64,000 nt of DNA from Synechocystis sp. PCC 7509 (GTDB lineage Bacteria; Cyanobacteriota; Cyanobacteriia; Cyanobacteriales; Chroococcidiopsidaceae): positions 62,001 to 126,000 of the forward strand of contig NZ_ALVU02000001.1 in the NCBI RefSeq assembly GCF_000332075.2, read 5' to 3'. Shown here piece by piece: positions 42,789 through 52,357 of the stretch (positions are counted from its first letter, which is position 1; every line of letters starts with the position of its first letter). The position numbers and the translations under genes were made by a program. The notes beneath the pieces were generated by a model that was not told the origin of the DNA, ran no database searches, and saw only the letters and a list, made by a program, of their open reading frames with translations.

Positions 42789-44159
42789 ATGGACACGACT
42801 ACTACAAAGCAACGCTACCATATCACTACTTTCGGCTGTCAAATGAATAAAGCCGACTCCGAACGGATGGCGGGGATTATTGAAAATATGGGCTTTGAGT
42901 GGTCAGAAGACCCCAACAATGCAGACTTAATTGTTTACAATACTTGTACTATTCGCGACAGCGCCGAACAAAAAGTTTACTCCTATTTAGGCAAACAAGC
43001 CAAGCGCAAGCACAGAGAGCCTCATTTAACTTTAGTAATTGCCGGATGTCTTGCCCAGCAAGAAGGAGAAGCTTTATTAAGGCGAGTTCCCGAACTAGAT
43101 TTAGTCATGGGCCCGCAACACGCCAACCGCCTTGAGGACTTGCTACAACAAGTATATAACGGCAATCAGGTAGTAGCGACTGAGTCCGCGCATATTGCGG
43201 AAGATATCACAACACCTCGCCGCGATAGTACAGTAACGGCTTGGGTAAATGTAATCTATGGTTGCAACGAGCGTTGTACTTATTGCGTTGTCCCCAATGT
43301 ACGCGGAATCGAACAGTCGCGCACTCCTGAAGCTATCCGCGCCGAAATTGAACGGTTGGCAAAGATGGGTTACAAGGAAATAACTTTACTCGGACAAAAT
43401 ATTGATGCTTACGGGCGAGATTTGCCCGGAACAACCCCCGAAGGCAGGCATCAGCACACATTAACTGATTTGCTCTATTTCATCCATGATGTGCCGGGAA
43501 TTGAGCGCCTACGCTTTGCTACCAGCCACCCGCGCTATTTTACCGAGCGTTTGATTAAAGCTTGCGCTGAATTACCCAAGGTGTGCGAACACTTCCATAT
43601 TCCCTTTCAATCGGGGGATAACGAAATCCTCAAATTGATGTCGCGGGGATATACTCACCAGAAGTACCGCCGGATTATTGATACTATTCGGCGTTATGTA
43701 CCCGATGCAACCATTAGTGGAGATGCGATCGCCGCTTTTCCTGGAGAAACGGAGGAGCAGTTTAACAATACTCTTAAACTAATGACCGATATTGTCTTCG
43801 ATCACACCAATACCGCCGCCTATTCTCCTCGTCCTGGTACTCCGGCGGCTTTGTGGGATAATCAGTTGAGCGAAGAAGTAAAGAGCGATCGCTTACAACA
43901 ACTAAATCATTTAGTATCTATCCAAGCAGAGATGCGAAATCAGCGCTATCTCCATCGAGTTGAGGAGGTGCTAGTTGAAGACCAAAACCCCAAAACTCCA
44001 ACTCAAGTAATGGGTAGAACTCGCGGTAATCGTTTAACCTTTTTTAGGGGCGATATTAACGAACTAAAAGGTAAACTCGTCCAAGTTAAAATTACTGAAG
44101 CTCGTGCTTTCAGCTTGACAGGTGAATCCGTCGAAGTTAGGCAAGTTTTAGCCGTATAA
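42789..44159 (+). CDS. miaB: tRNA-2-methylthio-N6-dimethylallyladenosine synthase
   Basis: 456 aa radical-SAM methylthiotransferase that modifies A37 of tRNAs reading U-starting codons. UPF0004 domain: [29 protein letters not shown] and [10 protein letters not shown] give the three Cys of the auxiliary cluster. The radical SAM motif CNERCTYC follows. The C-terminal TRAM domain has [14 protein letters not shown] and [14 protein letters not shown]. Full-length and intact. Monocistronic, with a hairpin after the stop. Confidence 0.96.
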   Translation: MDTTTTKQRYHITTFGCQMNKADSERMAGIIENMGFEWSEDPNNADLIVYNTCTIRDSAEQKVYSYLGKQAKRKHREPHLTLVIAGCLAQQEGEALLRRVPELDLVMGPQHANRLEDLLQQVYNGNQVVATESAHIAEDITTPRRDSTVTAWVNVIYGCNERCTYCVVPNVRGIEQSRTPEAIRAEIERLAKMGYKEITLLGQNIDAYGRDLPGTTPEGRHQHTLTDLLYFIHDVPGIERLRFATSHPRYFTERLIKACAELPKVCEHFHIPFQSGDNEILKLMSRGYTHQKYRRIIDTIRRYVPDATISGDAIAAFPGETEEQFNNTLKLMTDIVFDHTNTAAYSPRPGTPAALWDNQLSEEVKSDRLQQLNHLVSIQAEMRNQRYLHRVEEVLVEDQNPKTPTQVMGRTRGNRLTFFRGDINELKGKLVQVKITEARAFSLTGESVEVRQVLAV

Positions 44160-44167
44160 ACTAACCG

Positions 44168-44201
44168 GAGCAAAGAGCCGCTAAAAAAGTTCTCTTTGCT
44201 C
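44168..44201 (+). terminator. Hairpin after miaB
   Basis: A perfect 10-bp stem gagcaaagag / ctctttgctc with a 14-base loop, 8 bp after the miaB stop. No T tract follows, so termination may be weak. Confidence 0.55.
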
Positions 44202-44305
44202 TAATTAAACAGCGATAAATATGTAACTTTTAGCGATAAAATTGTTCTTATATATTTTAATTGATTGGTATATCTTGAATATATTTACCTTTTAATTGAA
44301 TAATT

Positions 44306-45100
44306 ATGACAGATTCTAGTATTACTCTGCCGCGCGGTTCAATTATTGATAAAATAGTTCAACGCGCTAAAAATAAATCATTAATTGAAATAATCAAGTT
44401 AGTTATTTTCAAATTAATTCTAATTAAATATCGCTGGCAATACCCGCAGGTAACATTTGGCGCAGGAGTCAAAATCAAAGGTGCTTTTTCTGTAGAAGGA
44501 AAAGGCAAAGTAGTAATTGGCGATTACTGCTCATTTGTCGCTACTAAAAACCTACCAAATAAAATTACTGTTCGCGATTCATCAGCTTGTGTATCTATCG
44601 GCAGCCATTGTAGCATCGCTGGTTCAATCATAGCATTAGAAGGAAAAGGCTCGATAAAAATCGGGAACGATTGTCATTTTGCCAATTACTACGGCGTGCA
44701 AAACATTATTACATCGCGGGGTAATGCTGGATTTATTACGGTGGGCAATCATTGCTATTTCAATGGCACAAATATATTATCAGAAAGCTCTATAGACCTA
44801 GAAAAGTTGTGCATGGTAAGCGACGCTTTAATTATGGATACCGACGCTCATAGTATAGAGATAAATCGCTGGAGTCCAAAAGCAATAACAAAAACAAAGC
44901 CAATCTATATCAACGAAAATGTTTGGATTGCTAGTAAAAGCGCAGTTTTAAAAGGTGTAAAAATTGGCAGAAATTCGATAGTTGGGCTAGGTACAATTGT
45001 CCGGCAATCAGTGCCAGAAAATGTCGTAGTTATTGGCAATCCTCAGCAAATTGTCAAGCACTTAGATTCTACGGTATTACCTTACGAATTTCCTACTTGA
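44306..45100 (+). CDS. Hexapeptide-repeat acyltransferase (LbH superfamily)
   Basis: 264 aa with repeated [LIV]-G-x4 turns (IKGAFSVEGKGKVVIGDYC, VSIGSHCSIAGSI, IKIGNDCHFANYYG, ITVGNHCYFNGTNI) forming a left-handed beta-helix. The C-terminal INENVWIASKSAVLKGVKIGRNSIVGLGTIVRQSVPENVVVIGNPQQIV is the O-acetyltransferase (WbbJ/LacA-like) end. A basic N-terminal helix could bind membrane. It probably acetylates a cell-surface sugar; no polysaccharide genes are next to it. It has its own AT-rich upstream region. Confidence 0.85.
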   Translation: MTDSSITLPRGSIIDKIVQRAKNKSLIEIIKLVIFKLILIKYRWQYPQVTFGAGVKIKGAFSVEGKGKVVIGDYCSFVATKNLPNKITVRDSSACVSIGSHCSIAGSIIALEGKGSIKIGNDCHFANYYGVQNIITSRGNAGFITVGNHCYFNGTNILSESSIDLEKLCMVSDALIMDTDAHSIEINRWSPKAITKTKPIYINENVWIASKSAVLKGVKIGRNSIVGLGTIVRQSVPENVVVIGNPQQIVKHLDSTVLPYEFPT

Positions 45101-45198
45101 GCAAGATTCGTCTAAATAAAATATCATCTCCTTGGGTAGAAGTGCGACAAGTACCTATGATAGGCTATGCCCATCGATAGGCTAAAGGGGACGTGAGG

Positions 45199-46257
45199 AT
45201 GACAAAATTAAGAGTAGGGCTGCTATTTGGTGGACGTTCGGGAGAGCATGAAGTGTCGATTCGTTCCGCCAGTGCGATCGCCCTAGCTTTAAAATCTAGC
45301 CAAAACGCCGACAAGTACGAGATCCTACCTTTTTATATTCAAAAAGATGGTATCTGGCGATCGGGACAATTGCCCCAAAATGTTCTCGAATCGGGCGTAC
45401 CCCTACAAACAGAAGATAGTAATACCCAAGGACTCAGCCCTTGGCAATTTCCCGCCCAAGTTGAAGATATAGATGTTTGGTTTCCCATTCTCCACGGGCC
45501 CAATGGCGAAGATGGTACAGTCCAAGGATTGTTGACTCTAATGCAAATTCCCTTTGTAGGTTCGGGGGTACTGGGTTCGGCACTGGGGATGGATAAAATT
45601 GCGATGAAAATGGCTTTTGCTCAAGTCGGATTAGCCCAAGTAGAATATATGGCGATTAACCGTTCTCAAGTCTGGTCAAATCCTTGTATCTTTTCCAAAT
45701 TGGGCGACGAAATCGAGCAAAAACTTGGTTATCCTTGCTTTGTGAAACCAGCTAATTTAGGATCGTCGGTAGGAATTGCCAAAGTGCGATCGCGCAACGA
45801 ACTAGAAAAAGCTTTAGACCACGCCGCTAGTTTAGATCGACGCATTATTATAGAAGCGGCAGCAGTGGGACGTGAAATAGAATGCGCTGTACTAGGTAAC
45901 GACAATCCCCAAGCTTCAGTAGTGGGGGAAATTACCTACAATAGCGATTTTTACGACTACGAAACAAAGTACAGTCAAGGCAAAGCTGACTTATTTATTC
46001 CCGCAAATATCCCCGCAGAAATTGCCCAAAAAGCTCAAGATATGGCTTTGCAAGCTTTTAAATCCACCGATGCGGCGGGAATAGCAAGAGTAGACTTTTT
46101 CTATGTAGAAGCTACAAAAGAAGTATTAATTAATGAAATTAATACCTTACCAGGATTTACTGCTACAAGTATGTACCCGCAATTATGGGAAAAAAGCGGC
46201 GTTTCTTTCCCCGAATTAGTAGACAGGTTGATTCAACTTGCTTTAGAAAGAATTTAG
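45199..46257 (+). CDS. ddl: D-alanine--D-alanine ligase
   Basis: 352 aa ATP-grasp ligase that makes D-Ala-D-Ala for peptidoglycan. [18 protein letters not shown] is the N-terminal signature; [42 protein letters not shown]-type strand ([10 protein letters not shown]) and [17 protein letters not shown] are present. ATG 45199 is chosen because AGGGG lies about nine bases upstream; GTG 45193 is possible. Monocistronic and divergent in context from cruA. Confidence 0.95.
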   Translation: MTKLRVGLLFGGRSGEHEVSIRSASAIALALKSSQNADKYEILPFYIQKDGIWRSGQLPQNVLESGVPLQTEDSNTQGLSPWQFPAQVEDIDVWFPILHGPNGEDGTVQGLLTLMQIPFVGSGVLGSALGMDKIAMKMAFAQVGLAQVEYMAINRSQVWSNPCIFSKLGDEIEQKLGYPCFVKPANLGSSVGIAKVRSRNELEKALDHAASLDRRIIIEAAAVGREIECAVLGNDNPQASVVGEITYNSDFYDYETKYSQGKADLFIPANIPAEIAQKAQDMALQAFKSTDAAGIARVDFFYVEATKEVLINEINTLPGFTATSMYPQLWEKSGVSFPELVDRLIQLALERI

Positions 46258-46350
46258 TGGCAATTAAAGGCGCGATCGCCCTTAAGCTTTAGAGTTAAAA
46301 GCGATCGCAAATACTGATTTTTGTACCAATAATGAATCCTCACATAACCT

Positions 46351-48444
46351 TTAATAATTAAAATTTTGACTACTTAATTCTGTCTCCCTTTTTTCTATTG
46401 TTGTCGCTACTTTTCGCACGTTTGTATAGGGTTGTCCCAATCCCGCCGTCAGCGCGTAACTAATGTTAAGTAACTTGAACCATAATGCCGGAAAACGAGG
46501 TTCTAGCGAAGGCTGGAGACGGCGAATTAATTGGGGAAACCAAGAGGCAAAAATCGCACTAATTAAGGCGTGAATGCCAAAATTTACATAATTCCCCAGC
46601 CACCGCCAAATATCTTTCGCTCCTGCCAAATCCCAAATCCAAGGCAATAAAGCGGGATTTTTGAAAGCTGCTTTGAGCGCCAAGCGATTAAAAGTAAACC
46701 AAGTAAATCGATCTTTAATAAAGTTATCTGCTACTTCTAAGGGTTCGTCCGCCAATAATCCAAAAAATGTATTGAGCATCGAGTTGATTCTTTGCGGTGG
46801 TAAGTATTTCCCGGTGGGAACCATCATCCCTTTAGAAAATAGCCAAGTGACGGCAATATTACTTTGGTAGGCGCGAATTTGATTTAAGTGCTTGGCGCTT
46901 AATAAGTCGTGTTGCAAAGCGGTATCCAAAAGCTCCGTTAAGCGTCCCAAATTGCGGATTAATGAGCCAAACCCCGTAAATACTAACGGAGACTGCAAAG
47001 AAGCCGCATCACCGATCGCAATTAATCTGTCAAAAGCTACCGTGCGATCGCTACTATCACTACTAAAATGTCCTGGAATATAACCAAATGTTGGTTTTTT
47101 CCACACTAATTTATCTAAATCGCAGCGCCGATACTCTGGCAAAATTGCAAAAAAGTCTTCATACATTTCTAACAATGAGCCGGGATTAGTCTTATTTACT
47201 TGATGGTAGTGAAATAAGTAAATAGTTAATTCTTCTCCCGCTCCCGGAAACAACTCCCAAATTAACTGTCTTCCCCGCGAAATATCGCCGTGACTATTTA
47301 ATACGTCTCCATAGTTGCTATCCCATACCCCAGGCTTAAAACCACTAGCTACCACCGCTCCTACAGTGGGACAAACGCTATCAAAAGCTCGTTTGCCATT
47401 TAATTGCCATGCGATCGGCGAAGCTGTTCCCATCGCATCTACTAATAAACGTCCGCTTACTTTTCGTTCTGTAAAGTTTTTTAAATCTTTAATAGTGACT
47501 GTAACTACAGACTGGTGAACATCTGCTTGCATAAATTCTGTAGAGTCCCAAATGTCACCACCAGAGGCTTTGAGCTTTTCACCGCATAGTTGCAACAATT
47601 TCTCGTATTCTATCCAGACATTTAATACTGTAGGGGTATGCAATACTACCGATTTTAGGTGACTAAGATTATTGCCATCAAAAAATTTATTAAATCCATC
47701 GGTATATTCTCTACCAATAATACTTTCAGTTTCCGTAGGAGTTAGTAAACCCAAGTCAATCAAGCTTTCCAACTCCGAGCGCGAAATATTCCATTCCCGG
47801 TTCATTCTGCCAAAAGGTAGGCGTTCTAGCAATAACACGCGATAGCCCAACTGTGCCATAACTGCGGCGTGAATTACTCCCAGCGCACCGCCAACATAAA
47901 TTAGATCGTACTCAGGTTTTTGCTCGGTTTGTCCTTGATGAGAAAATACTACTTGCTTGGGTTGCTGGTCTTTACGCACTCCTTCACGCCACCTCTGTTC
48001 CCACCAGTAGACGCGCTGAAGATCGGCTTCCCCATTGGGCATTTTTTGAAAATACTTTGCTGTCAAGGGATAATAAGGGGCTAAAGCTTCAAAAATATTA
48101 CAACTAGCTAGATCGATGGCGGGTGGTTCTGGGTACAACTGGGGAAACTTGATCTGTACCTGACTTGTCAACTGCTGTAAGATTTTTTGTTCGTTAGGAA
48201 ATGGGCGATCGCCCATCCGAAATACTTTTAGATAAGTTGTGCGTTGTACTGACCACGTAAAAATAGAAAGTTGCGGAGTTTCAGAAATAAGCGATCCGGG
48301 GCTTGTAGTCTTAGCTATCTGCAATCTCACACCCACGGGAGTAGTTACTTTTTCTCCGGTAAGAGGTTGCCATTCCTCATGCAGCCACTGGCTTACAGAG
48401 GCGGTTTCAGGGGTAGGAATTTCTATATATAGGATTTCGTTCAT
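46351..48444 (-). CDS. cruA: CruA-type lycopene cyclase
   Basis: 697 aa FAD-dependent protein. Residues 1-185 form an N-terminal extension seen in CruA. A dinucleotide-binding motif (YDLIYVGGALGVIHAAVMAQLGYRVLLLER) follows near residue 190, then MNREWNISRSELE, LVDAMGTASPIAW and LIAIGDAASLQSPLVFTGFG, all typical of the CruA/CruP family. CruA cyclises lycopene to gamma/beta-carotene. CruP is shorter (about 500 aa), so length supports CruA. It completes, with cruF and cruG elsewhere in the window, a route to myxoxanthophyll. Confidence 0.8.
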   Translation of the reverse strand: MNEILYIEIPTPETASVSQWLHEEWQPLTGEKVTTPVGVRLQIAKTTSPGSLISETPQLSIFTWSVQRTTYLKVFRMGDRPFPNEQKILQQLTSQVQIKFPQLYPEPPAIDLASCNIFEALAPYYPLTAKYFQKMPNGEADLQRVYWWEQRWREGVRKDQQPKQVVFSHQGQTEQKPEYDLIYVGGALGVIHAAVMAQLGYRVLLLERLPFGRMNREWNISRSELESLIDLGLLTPTETESIIGREYTDGFNKFFDGNNLSHLKSVVLHTPTVLNVWIEYEKLLQLCGEKLKASGGDIWDSTEFMQADVHQSVVTVTIKDLKNFTERKVSGRLLVDAMGTASPIAWQLNGKRAFDSVCPTVGAVVASGFKPGVWDSNYGDVLNSHGDISRGRQLIWELFPGAGEELTIYLFHYHQVNKTNPGSLLEMYEDFFAILPEYRRCDLDKLVWKKPTFGYIPGHFSSDSSDRTVAFDRLIAIGDAASLQSPLVFTGFGSLIRNLGRLTELLDTALQHDLLSAKHLNQIRAYQSNIAVTWLFSKGMMVPTGKYLPPQRINSMLNTFFGLLADEPLEVADNFIKDRFTWFTFNRLALKAAFKNPALLPWIWDLAGAKDIWRWLGNYVNFGIHALISAIFASWFPQLIRRLQPSLEPRFPALWFKLLNISYALTAGLGQPYTNVRKVATTIEKRETELSSQNFNY

Positions 48445-48601
48445 TCGGCGATTTTAACTCCTAGTTAAATACTTAGAAAGGCAGAGTTGACAAATTGGCA
48501 GATTGCGCTACACTTCCTTTACAAGATAAATGAGAATTTGTTTAAGAAAGTTTACAACTAAGTCAAGTTTATTAAAATCCTCACACTTTTAACGTTACGC
48601 C

Positions 48602-48862
48602 ATGCCTTACCCAATTCCCGCTAGTCCTCAAGAAATTGTCGCCCTTCATCAAAAGCCGGTTGACGAAGAAATGGTTGCCGCCGCGATCGCTGGCGTAATT
48701 AGAATTGTCAGTGCTGAAGGGCAATCATTGGAACAACTAACAGCGCAGTTGTTAGCCGATGACAGTTTACTAGATATGCAGCAACGTCAATGGTTAAGCG
48801 ATGTAGTGGCAAATGCTTGGGAAAGCTTTACTGAAAAACGAGTCTTAGCCTCTGGTTTTTAG
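48602..48862 (+). CDS. Conserved cyanobacterial hypothetical protein
   Basis: 86 aa, soluble and helical (MPYPIPASPQEIVALHQKPVDEEMVAAAIAGVIRIVSAEGQ...). Well-formed composition and a plausible start make it a real gene. I recognise no named family. It precedes the PAP2 gene by 29 bp and could share its transcript. Confidence 0.7.
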   Translation: MPYPIPASPQEIVALHQKPVDEEMVAAAIAGVIRIVSAEGQSLEQLTAQLLADDSLLDMQQRQWLSDVVANAWESFTEKRVLASGF

Positions 48863-48891
48863 CCGTAGATGAGCATAAATTAAGGTAGATA

Positions 48892-49545
48892 GTGCGATCG
48901 CGATTACTTTCCCTTCTCCTCAAAGTTAGAATTGGCGGCTTATTACTAGCTGGAATTGCTTTATGGGTATTTGCTCAAATTGCTGAAGAAGTTTTAGAAG
49001 TAGAAAGTTACGCTTTTGATACAAATATTTTGTTGACGATCAGAAGTTGGCGCTCGCCGCCATTAGACCTATTAATGTTGGGTATTACATTTATCGGCGA
49101 TCCCTTTGTATTGTTAATTAGCTGTTTGATTTTAGGCGCTTGGTTATTACAACGCAAACAAAAGTCGGAAGCTACTACTTTGGCGATCGCCGCTATTGGT
49201 GCGATCGGACTAAATGTACTGCTAAAACAACTATTTAGCCGCGCTCGTCCTGCATTATGGGATCGCGTAGTAGACGTGGGACAGTACAGCTTTCCTAGCG
49301 GTCATGCAATGGTGTCAATGGTTATCTATGGCTTTATTGGCTATATTCTTGCCACTCGCTACCGTCGCCAGCAAGTATGGATTATTAGCTTAACTACTTT
49401 ATTAGTTGTGGCTATTGGTTTTAGTCGGCTGTACTTGGGAGTACATTGGCCAACTGATATCATCGCCGGGTATGCAGCCGGGATAGTATGGCTAATTGCG
49501 TGTATTTCTAGCTCAAAAATTTGGCATAGATACCGAGCAAAATAG
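48892..49545 (+). CDS. PAP2-family lipid phosphatase
   Basis: 217 aa with about six membrane helices. The three phosphatase motifs are complete: KQLFSRARP, YSFPSGHAMVS and SRLYLGVHWPTDIIAG. This family removes phosphate from phosphatidate, diacylglycerol pyrophosphate or undecaprenyl pyrophosphate. The start is GTG 48892. A lipid-kinase gene follows convergently, a suggestive but unproved link in lipid-phosphate turnover. Confidence 0.9.
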   Translation: MRSRLLSLLLKVRIGGLLLAGIALWVFAQIAEEVLEVESYAFDTNILLTIRSWRSPPLDLLMLGITFIGDPFVLLISCLILGAWLLQRKQKSEATTLAIAAIGAIGLNVLLKQLFSRARPALWDRVVDVGQYSFPSGHAMVSMVIYGFIGYILATRYRRQQVWIISLTTLLVVAIGFSRLYLGVHWPTDIIAGYAAGIVWLIACISSSKIWHRYRAK

Positions 49546-49594
49546 TTTGATTTTGCCCAAATTAGCTAATTGTAACCACGTCAAAAATAATACT

Positions 49595-50581
49595 TTATAC
49601 CTCATCAAATCCATTATTGGGTTTAGCTTCAATAGTTAAATCTGGCAATCCTTCGAGTTTTTCCACTACCGAAGATAGGGCAACGTGGGCGGGGACAAAT
49701 ATAGTTAAGCCTCCCGGTACGCACTCAACATCAATCGGAGTAAAACCAATAATTTCCCCGTCAAGAACTACTTTTTGCGGCGGATCGGTTTTAATAATTA
49801 CTCTTTTCGCTCGCAAGTAACCTACATCGTCGCGTTCGGTAGCACTTTCATTTAAGGCAGTTTGCAGCAAATGATAAGAAGCGGCGATCGCCCCAGCACG
49901 AGTTACAGGCGAGACAACGGTTATATCTAATAAGCCATCGTCAAAAATCACCCCCGAAGGCCCTTGAGCTAATACTGATGTTGGTGGAGCGGCATTTGCT
50001 ACAGTTATGGCGGCGGCGGTGAGCTTAATAATCTTGTCGGCGGTTTCAATCTCTGCCTCAAAGGATTCTAATTCGCGTAATTGTTGAATTCCAGCCATGA
50101 GATAGGCTAACACCCCAAACCGATTTTTGGCGCGGCGATCGGCTCGTTCTACCGTCTCTGCCTCAAAGCCAATTCCGGCAAGTAATACCATGGGGCGATC
50201 GTTACACTTTGCAGCATCAATTACCCGTGTCAAACCTCCCAAAATTGTCTCGCAGGCGGCTTCGATGGTATCTGGTAATTCTAAGGCGGCGGCGAAAGCG
50301 TTTGCTGTCCCCCGTGAAATTATCCCTAAAGGTATATTTGTCCCTACCAAGGCACTAGCGGCGGCGGATAAAGTTCCATCTCCCCCAGAGGCGATAATAC
50401 TGGTTGCTCCTTGAGCAATTGCCTCTAAGGCGATCGCATCCGCGTCTAAATCTTCCGTTGTAAACCGGATATCTAACTCTATACTTGGTTCTAACAACTC
50501 TCGAATTTTTGCTAAATCCTGCTCTGGATTGCTTTGACCAGCCGATGGATTAAATATAAGACAGCTTCCAGTTCTTTTCAT
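49595..50581 (-). CDS. YegS/BmrU-family diacylglycerol kinase
   Basis: 328 aa lipid kinase. FNPSAGQSNPEQDLAKI at the N-terminus, the nucleotide-binding ASGGDGTLSAAASALV, PLGIISRGTANAFAAAL and VVLDGEIIGFTPIDVECVPGGLTIFVP at the C-terminus are characteristic. It phosphorylates diacylglycerol or a similar lipid. Convergent with the PAP2 phosphatase gene 49 bp away. Confidence 0.9.
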   Translation of the reverse strand: MKRTGSCLIFNPSAGQSNPEQDLAKIRELLEPSIELDIRFTTEDLDADAIALEAIAQGATSIIASGGDGTLSAAASALVGTNIPLGIISRGTANAFAAALELPDTIEAACETILGGLTRVIDAAKCNDRPMVLLAGIGFEAETVERADRRAKNRFGVLAYLMAGIQQLRELESFEAEIETADKIIKLTAAAITVANAAPPTSVLAQGPSGVIFDDGLLDITVVSPVTRAGAIAASYHLLQTALNESATERDDVGYLRAKRVIIKTDPPQKVVLDGEIIGFTPIDVECVPGGLTIFVPAHVALSSVVEKLEGLPDLTIEAKPNNGFDEV

Positions 50582-50759
50582 AGTAGTAAGTTTATTGCTC
50601 GGAAGTTATTAGGAATATGATTTTCTCATCAGTATAATTAAATTAATTCTTCTGTACTGAAGTTTTTTTTATTTAACAACTATAAATAGTTAATCACTTA
50701 ACTAAGTTAACAGAACCCCTTCTAAGTTATACCCTATCTAAAGTTGTAATCCCTGCCTT

Positions 50760-51017
50760 ATGCCCGACCCAATGATGTATCAACAGGACGATTTTGTTGT
50801 TTTAGAACCTAACCAACAAGAACAATTTCTCACGGCTAACGAGCTATTAGAAAAATTAAAAGTTGTTTTGGCGCACAATCAGCATAAGTTACCGCAAGAA
50901 TTACAAACCTTTTCTTCTATTGAAGAACAAGCTAGTTATTTAATAAATACTAGCTGTGAATTAGTTTTAGAACCCGGTCAATATTTACAGTGGTATGCTG
51001 TGCGCCTAGAAAAATAA
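50760..51017 (+). CDS. CRR7-type NDH-1 assembly protein
   Basis: 85 aa. The pattern MPDPMMYQQDDFVVLEPNQ...FLTANELLEKLK...PQELQTFSSIEEQASYLINTSCELVLEPGQYLQWYAVRLEK matches my knowledge of the cyanobacterial/plant CHLORORESPIRATORY REDUCTION 7 family, needed for assembly of the NDH-1 complex of cyclic electron flow. No signal or membrane segment. Convergent with the DUF2854 gene. Confidence 0.75.
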   Translation: MPDPMMYQQDDFVVLEPNQQEQFLTANELLEKLKVVLAHNQHKLPQELQTFSSIEEQASYLINTSCELVLEPGQYLQWYAVRLEK

Positions 51018-51039
51018 AAACTATTTTTCTGTAGTTTTT
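51016..51039. terminator. Terminator between crr7-like and DUF2854 genes
   Basis: An 8-bp stem aaaaacta / tagttttt overlapping the crr7-like stop codon, with an 8-base loop. A/T flanks allow function on both strands. Confidence 0.6.
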
Positions 51040-51052
51040 CTAACTAAAATAT

Positions 51053-51610
51053 CTAGTTTTTACTTTCAGAAGTAGTAATTAATGCTAATTCAATAGCGTC
51101 TTTCTTTGGCTGTTTGATTTCAACTTGTACCCCAGGACCAAAAAAACTTGTCATTTTTTGATGTTTTTCTTCCCAGGATTGTAACGGAATTAATGGCGAA
51201 TAAAAATCAATAATCAGTGTATAAGCGCCATCGGTTGCCGTTTCGCGTATACCAGTAATTAGCGGGCGTTCCTCATCGGTGGGACTTAAACTTAGGTGAG
51301 ACAATGAACTATCAAGATGAGCATCTTGTCCGTAACGGTAGCGAGTAATATCTTTACGGATCTGATTTTGAGTGATGGTAGCTTGTTCCTCTCGCAGGGC
51401 AACTACTTCGGGTGCTGTAGGCTGCGTATAAGGTATGGGTTTTAGTTCTGAAACTTTAAGCGCTAATCCACCCAACAATAAAGGAATACCATAGAAAAAC
51501 CCAACTAAATTAAGGGTCGGATTCCCAGAAAAGTAAGCATAAAATCCCACAATTGTTAAAATACCACCAACAGTTAATCCGAGCGATCCTAAAGAAGTTT
51601 GACGTAACAT
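51053..51610 (-). CDS. DUF2854 family membrane protein
   Basis: 185 aa from ATG 51610 (MLRQTSLGSLGLTVGGILTIVGFYAYF); the frame is open to 51691 but that part is not conserved-looking. Two membrane helices at about residues 8-30 and 37-55 are followed by a soluble domain (ITRYRYGQDAHLDSSL...DGAYTLIIDFYSPLIPLQSW). This is the DUF2854 plan found in cyanobacteria and chloroplasts, of unknown function. Confidence 0.85.
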   Translation of the reverse strand: MLRQTSLGSLGLTVGGILTIVGFYAYFSGNPTLNLVGFFYGIPLLLGGLALKVSELKPIPYTQPTAPEVVALREEQATITQNQIRKDITRYRYGQDAHLDSSLSHLSLSPTDEERPLITGIRETATDGAYTLIIDFYSPLIPLQSWEEKHQKMTSFFGPGVQVEIKQPKKDAIELALITTSESKN

Positions 51611-51933
51611 GATCTTGGGGCGGTAAATATGTAGATATATTACTAAACCTAACCTTCTCTTGCCCTGAAACACAAGTACCCTGTCTATCAACCAACTCCT
51701 TTGTTGGTCAAACTTTAAAGTTAAGTAAAGATTGCCGCTTATAGCTGTAAAGATTTAAAAATGCTGATGCAAAAAACAACAACTTGTGCTAGGCTGCTTG
51801 TGTATTTTTGTATAACAGTAGTAAAAAAACTCAATAATCACTCCAATCTACCAAGTTGGACATAGATATTAGAGTTTATAATTTGTAGAAATAATAAACC
51901 TTTAGTTTTCCCCAAATCGCAGCTTGTAAATTT

Positions 51934-52320
51934 ATGAACGCCCTTCAACAACCTAGACCACCGCTAGAAACTGTAGAGCCTCGCCGGGGGGTAAAACCGC
52001 AAAGAAAAACCCGTAAGCGTAGCCGTTTGCATCCTTACCAGGGAATGGTAATCGAAAATACAGCCAAGCTAGTAGTGAATATTGTATTAGTGGCTGGAGC
52101 GGTGTCTGCTTTGGTAAAATTGTTGCCTTATAATGTTTCTCAGCAGGCAAAATTGCAAGAAATTTCTACAGAAGTTAAGTTGACCGAAAGCCGTGTTACC
52201 GATCTGCAAACAGACTTTAACCGCTCTTTCGATCCCCATGAAGCCAAAAAAATTATGGCAGAACAAAGCAATCGGGTAGATCCAAGACAACGCCAAATAT
52301 TTTTGTTAAAAAATAATTAA
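51934..52320 (+). CDS. Single-pass membrane protein with FtsL/DivIC-like layout
   Basis: 128 aa. A basic cytoplasmic head (GVKPQRKTRKRSRLHPYQG), one membrane helix (LVVNIVLVAGAVSALVKLL) and a periplasmic coiled coil (LQEISTEVKLTESRVTDLQTDFNRSF). The layout and size resemble divisome coiled-coil proteins, and cyanobacteria have a conserved protein of this type. Function is inferred only from topology. Confidence 0.7.
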   Translation: MNALQQPRPPLETVEPRRGVKPQRKTRKRSRLHPYQGMVIENTAKLVVNIVLVAGAVSALVKLLPYNVSQQAKLQEISTEVKLTESRVTDLQTDFNRSFDPHEAKKIMAEQSNRVDPRQRQIFLLKNN

Positions 52321-52326
52321 CCTATC

Positions 52327-52357
52327 AAGAGCTATTAATTAATAGCTCTTTGGTTTT
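52327..52357 (+). terminator. Intrinsic terminator
   Basis: A 10-bp stem aagagctatt / aatagctctt with loop AATT, followed by TGGTTTTT. It lies between the convergent divisome-like and TPR genes. Confidence 0.8.

Noticed and set aside
48583-48600. TCCTCACAC resembling the core of the small RNA Yfr1
   Set aside because: The two flanking stem-loops and the terminator of Yfr1 are absent.
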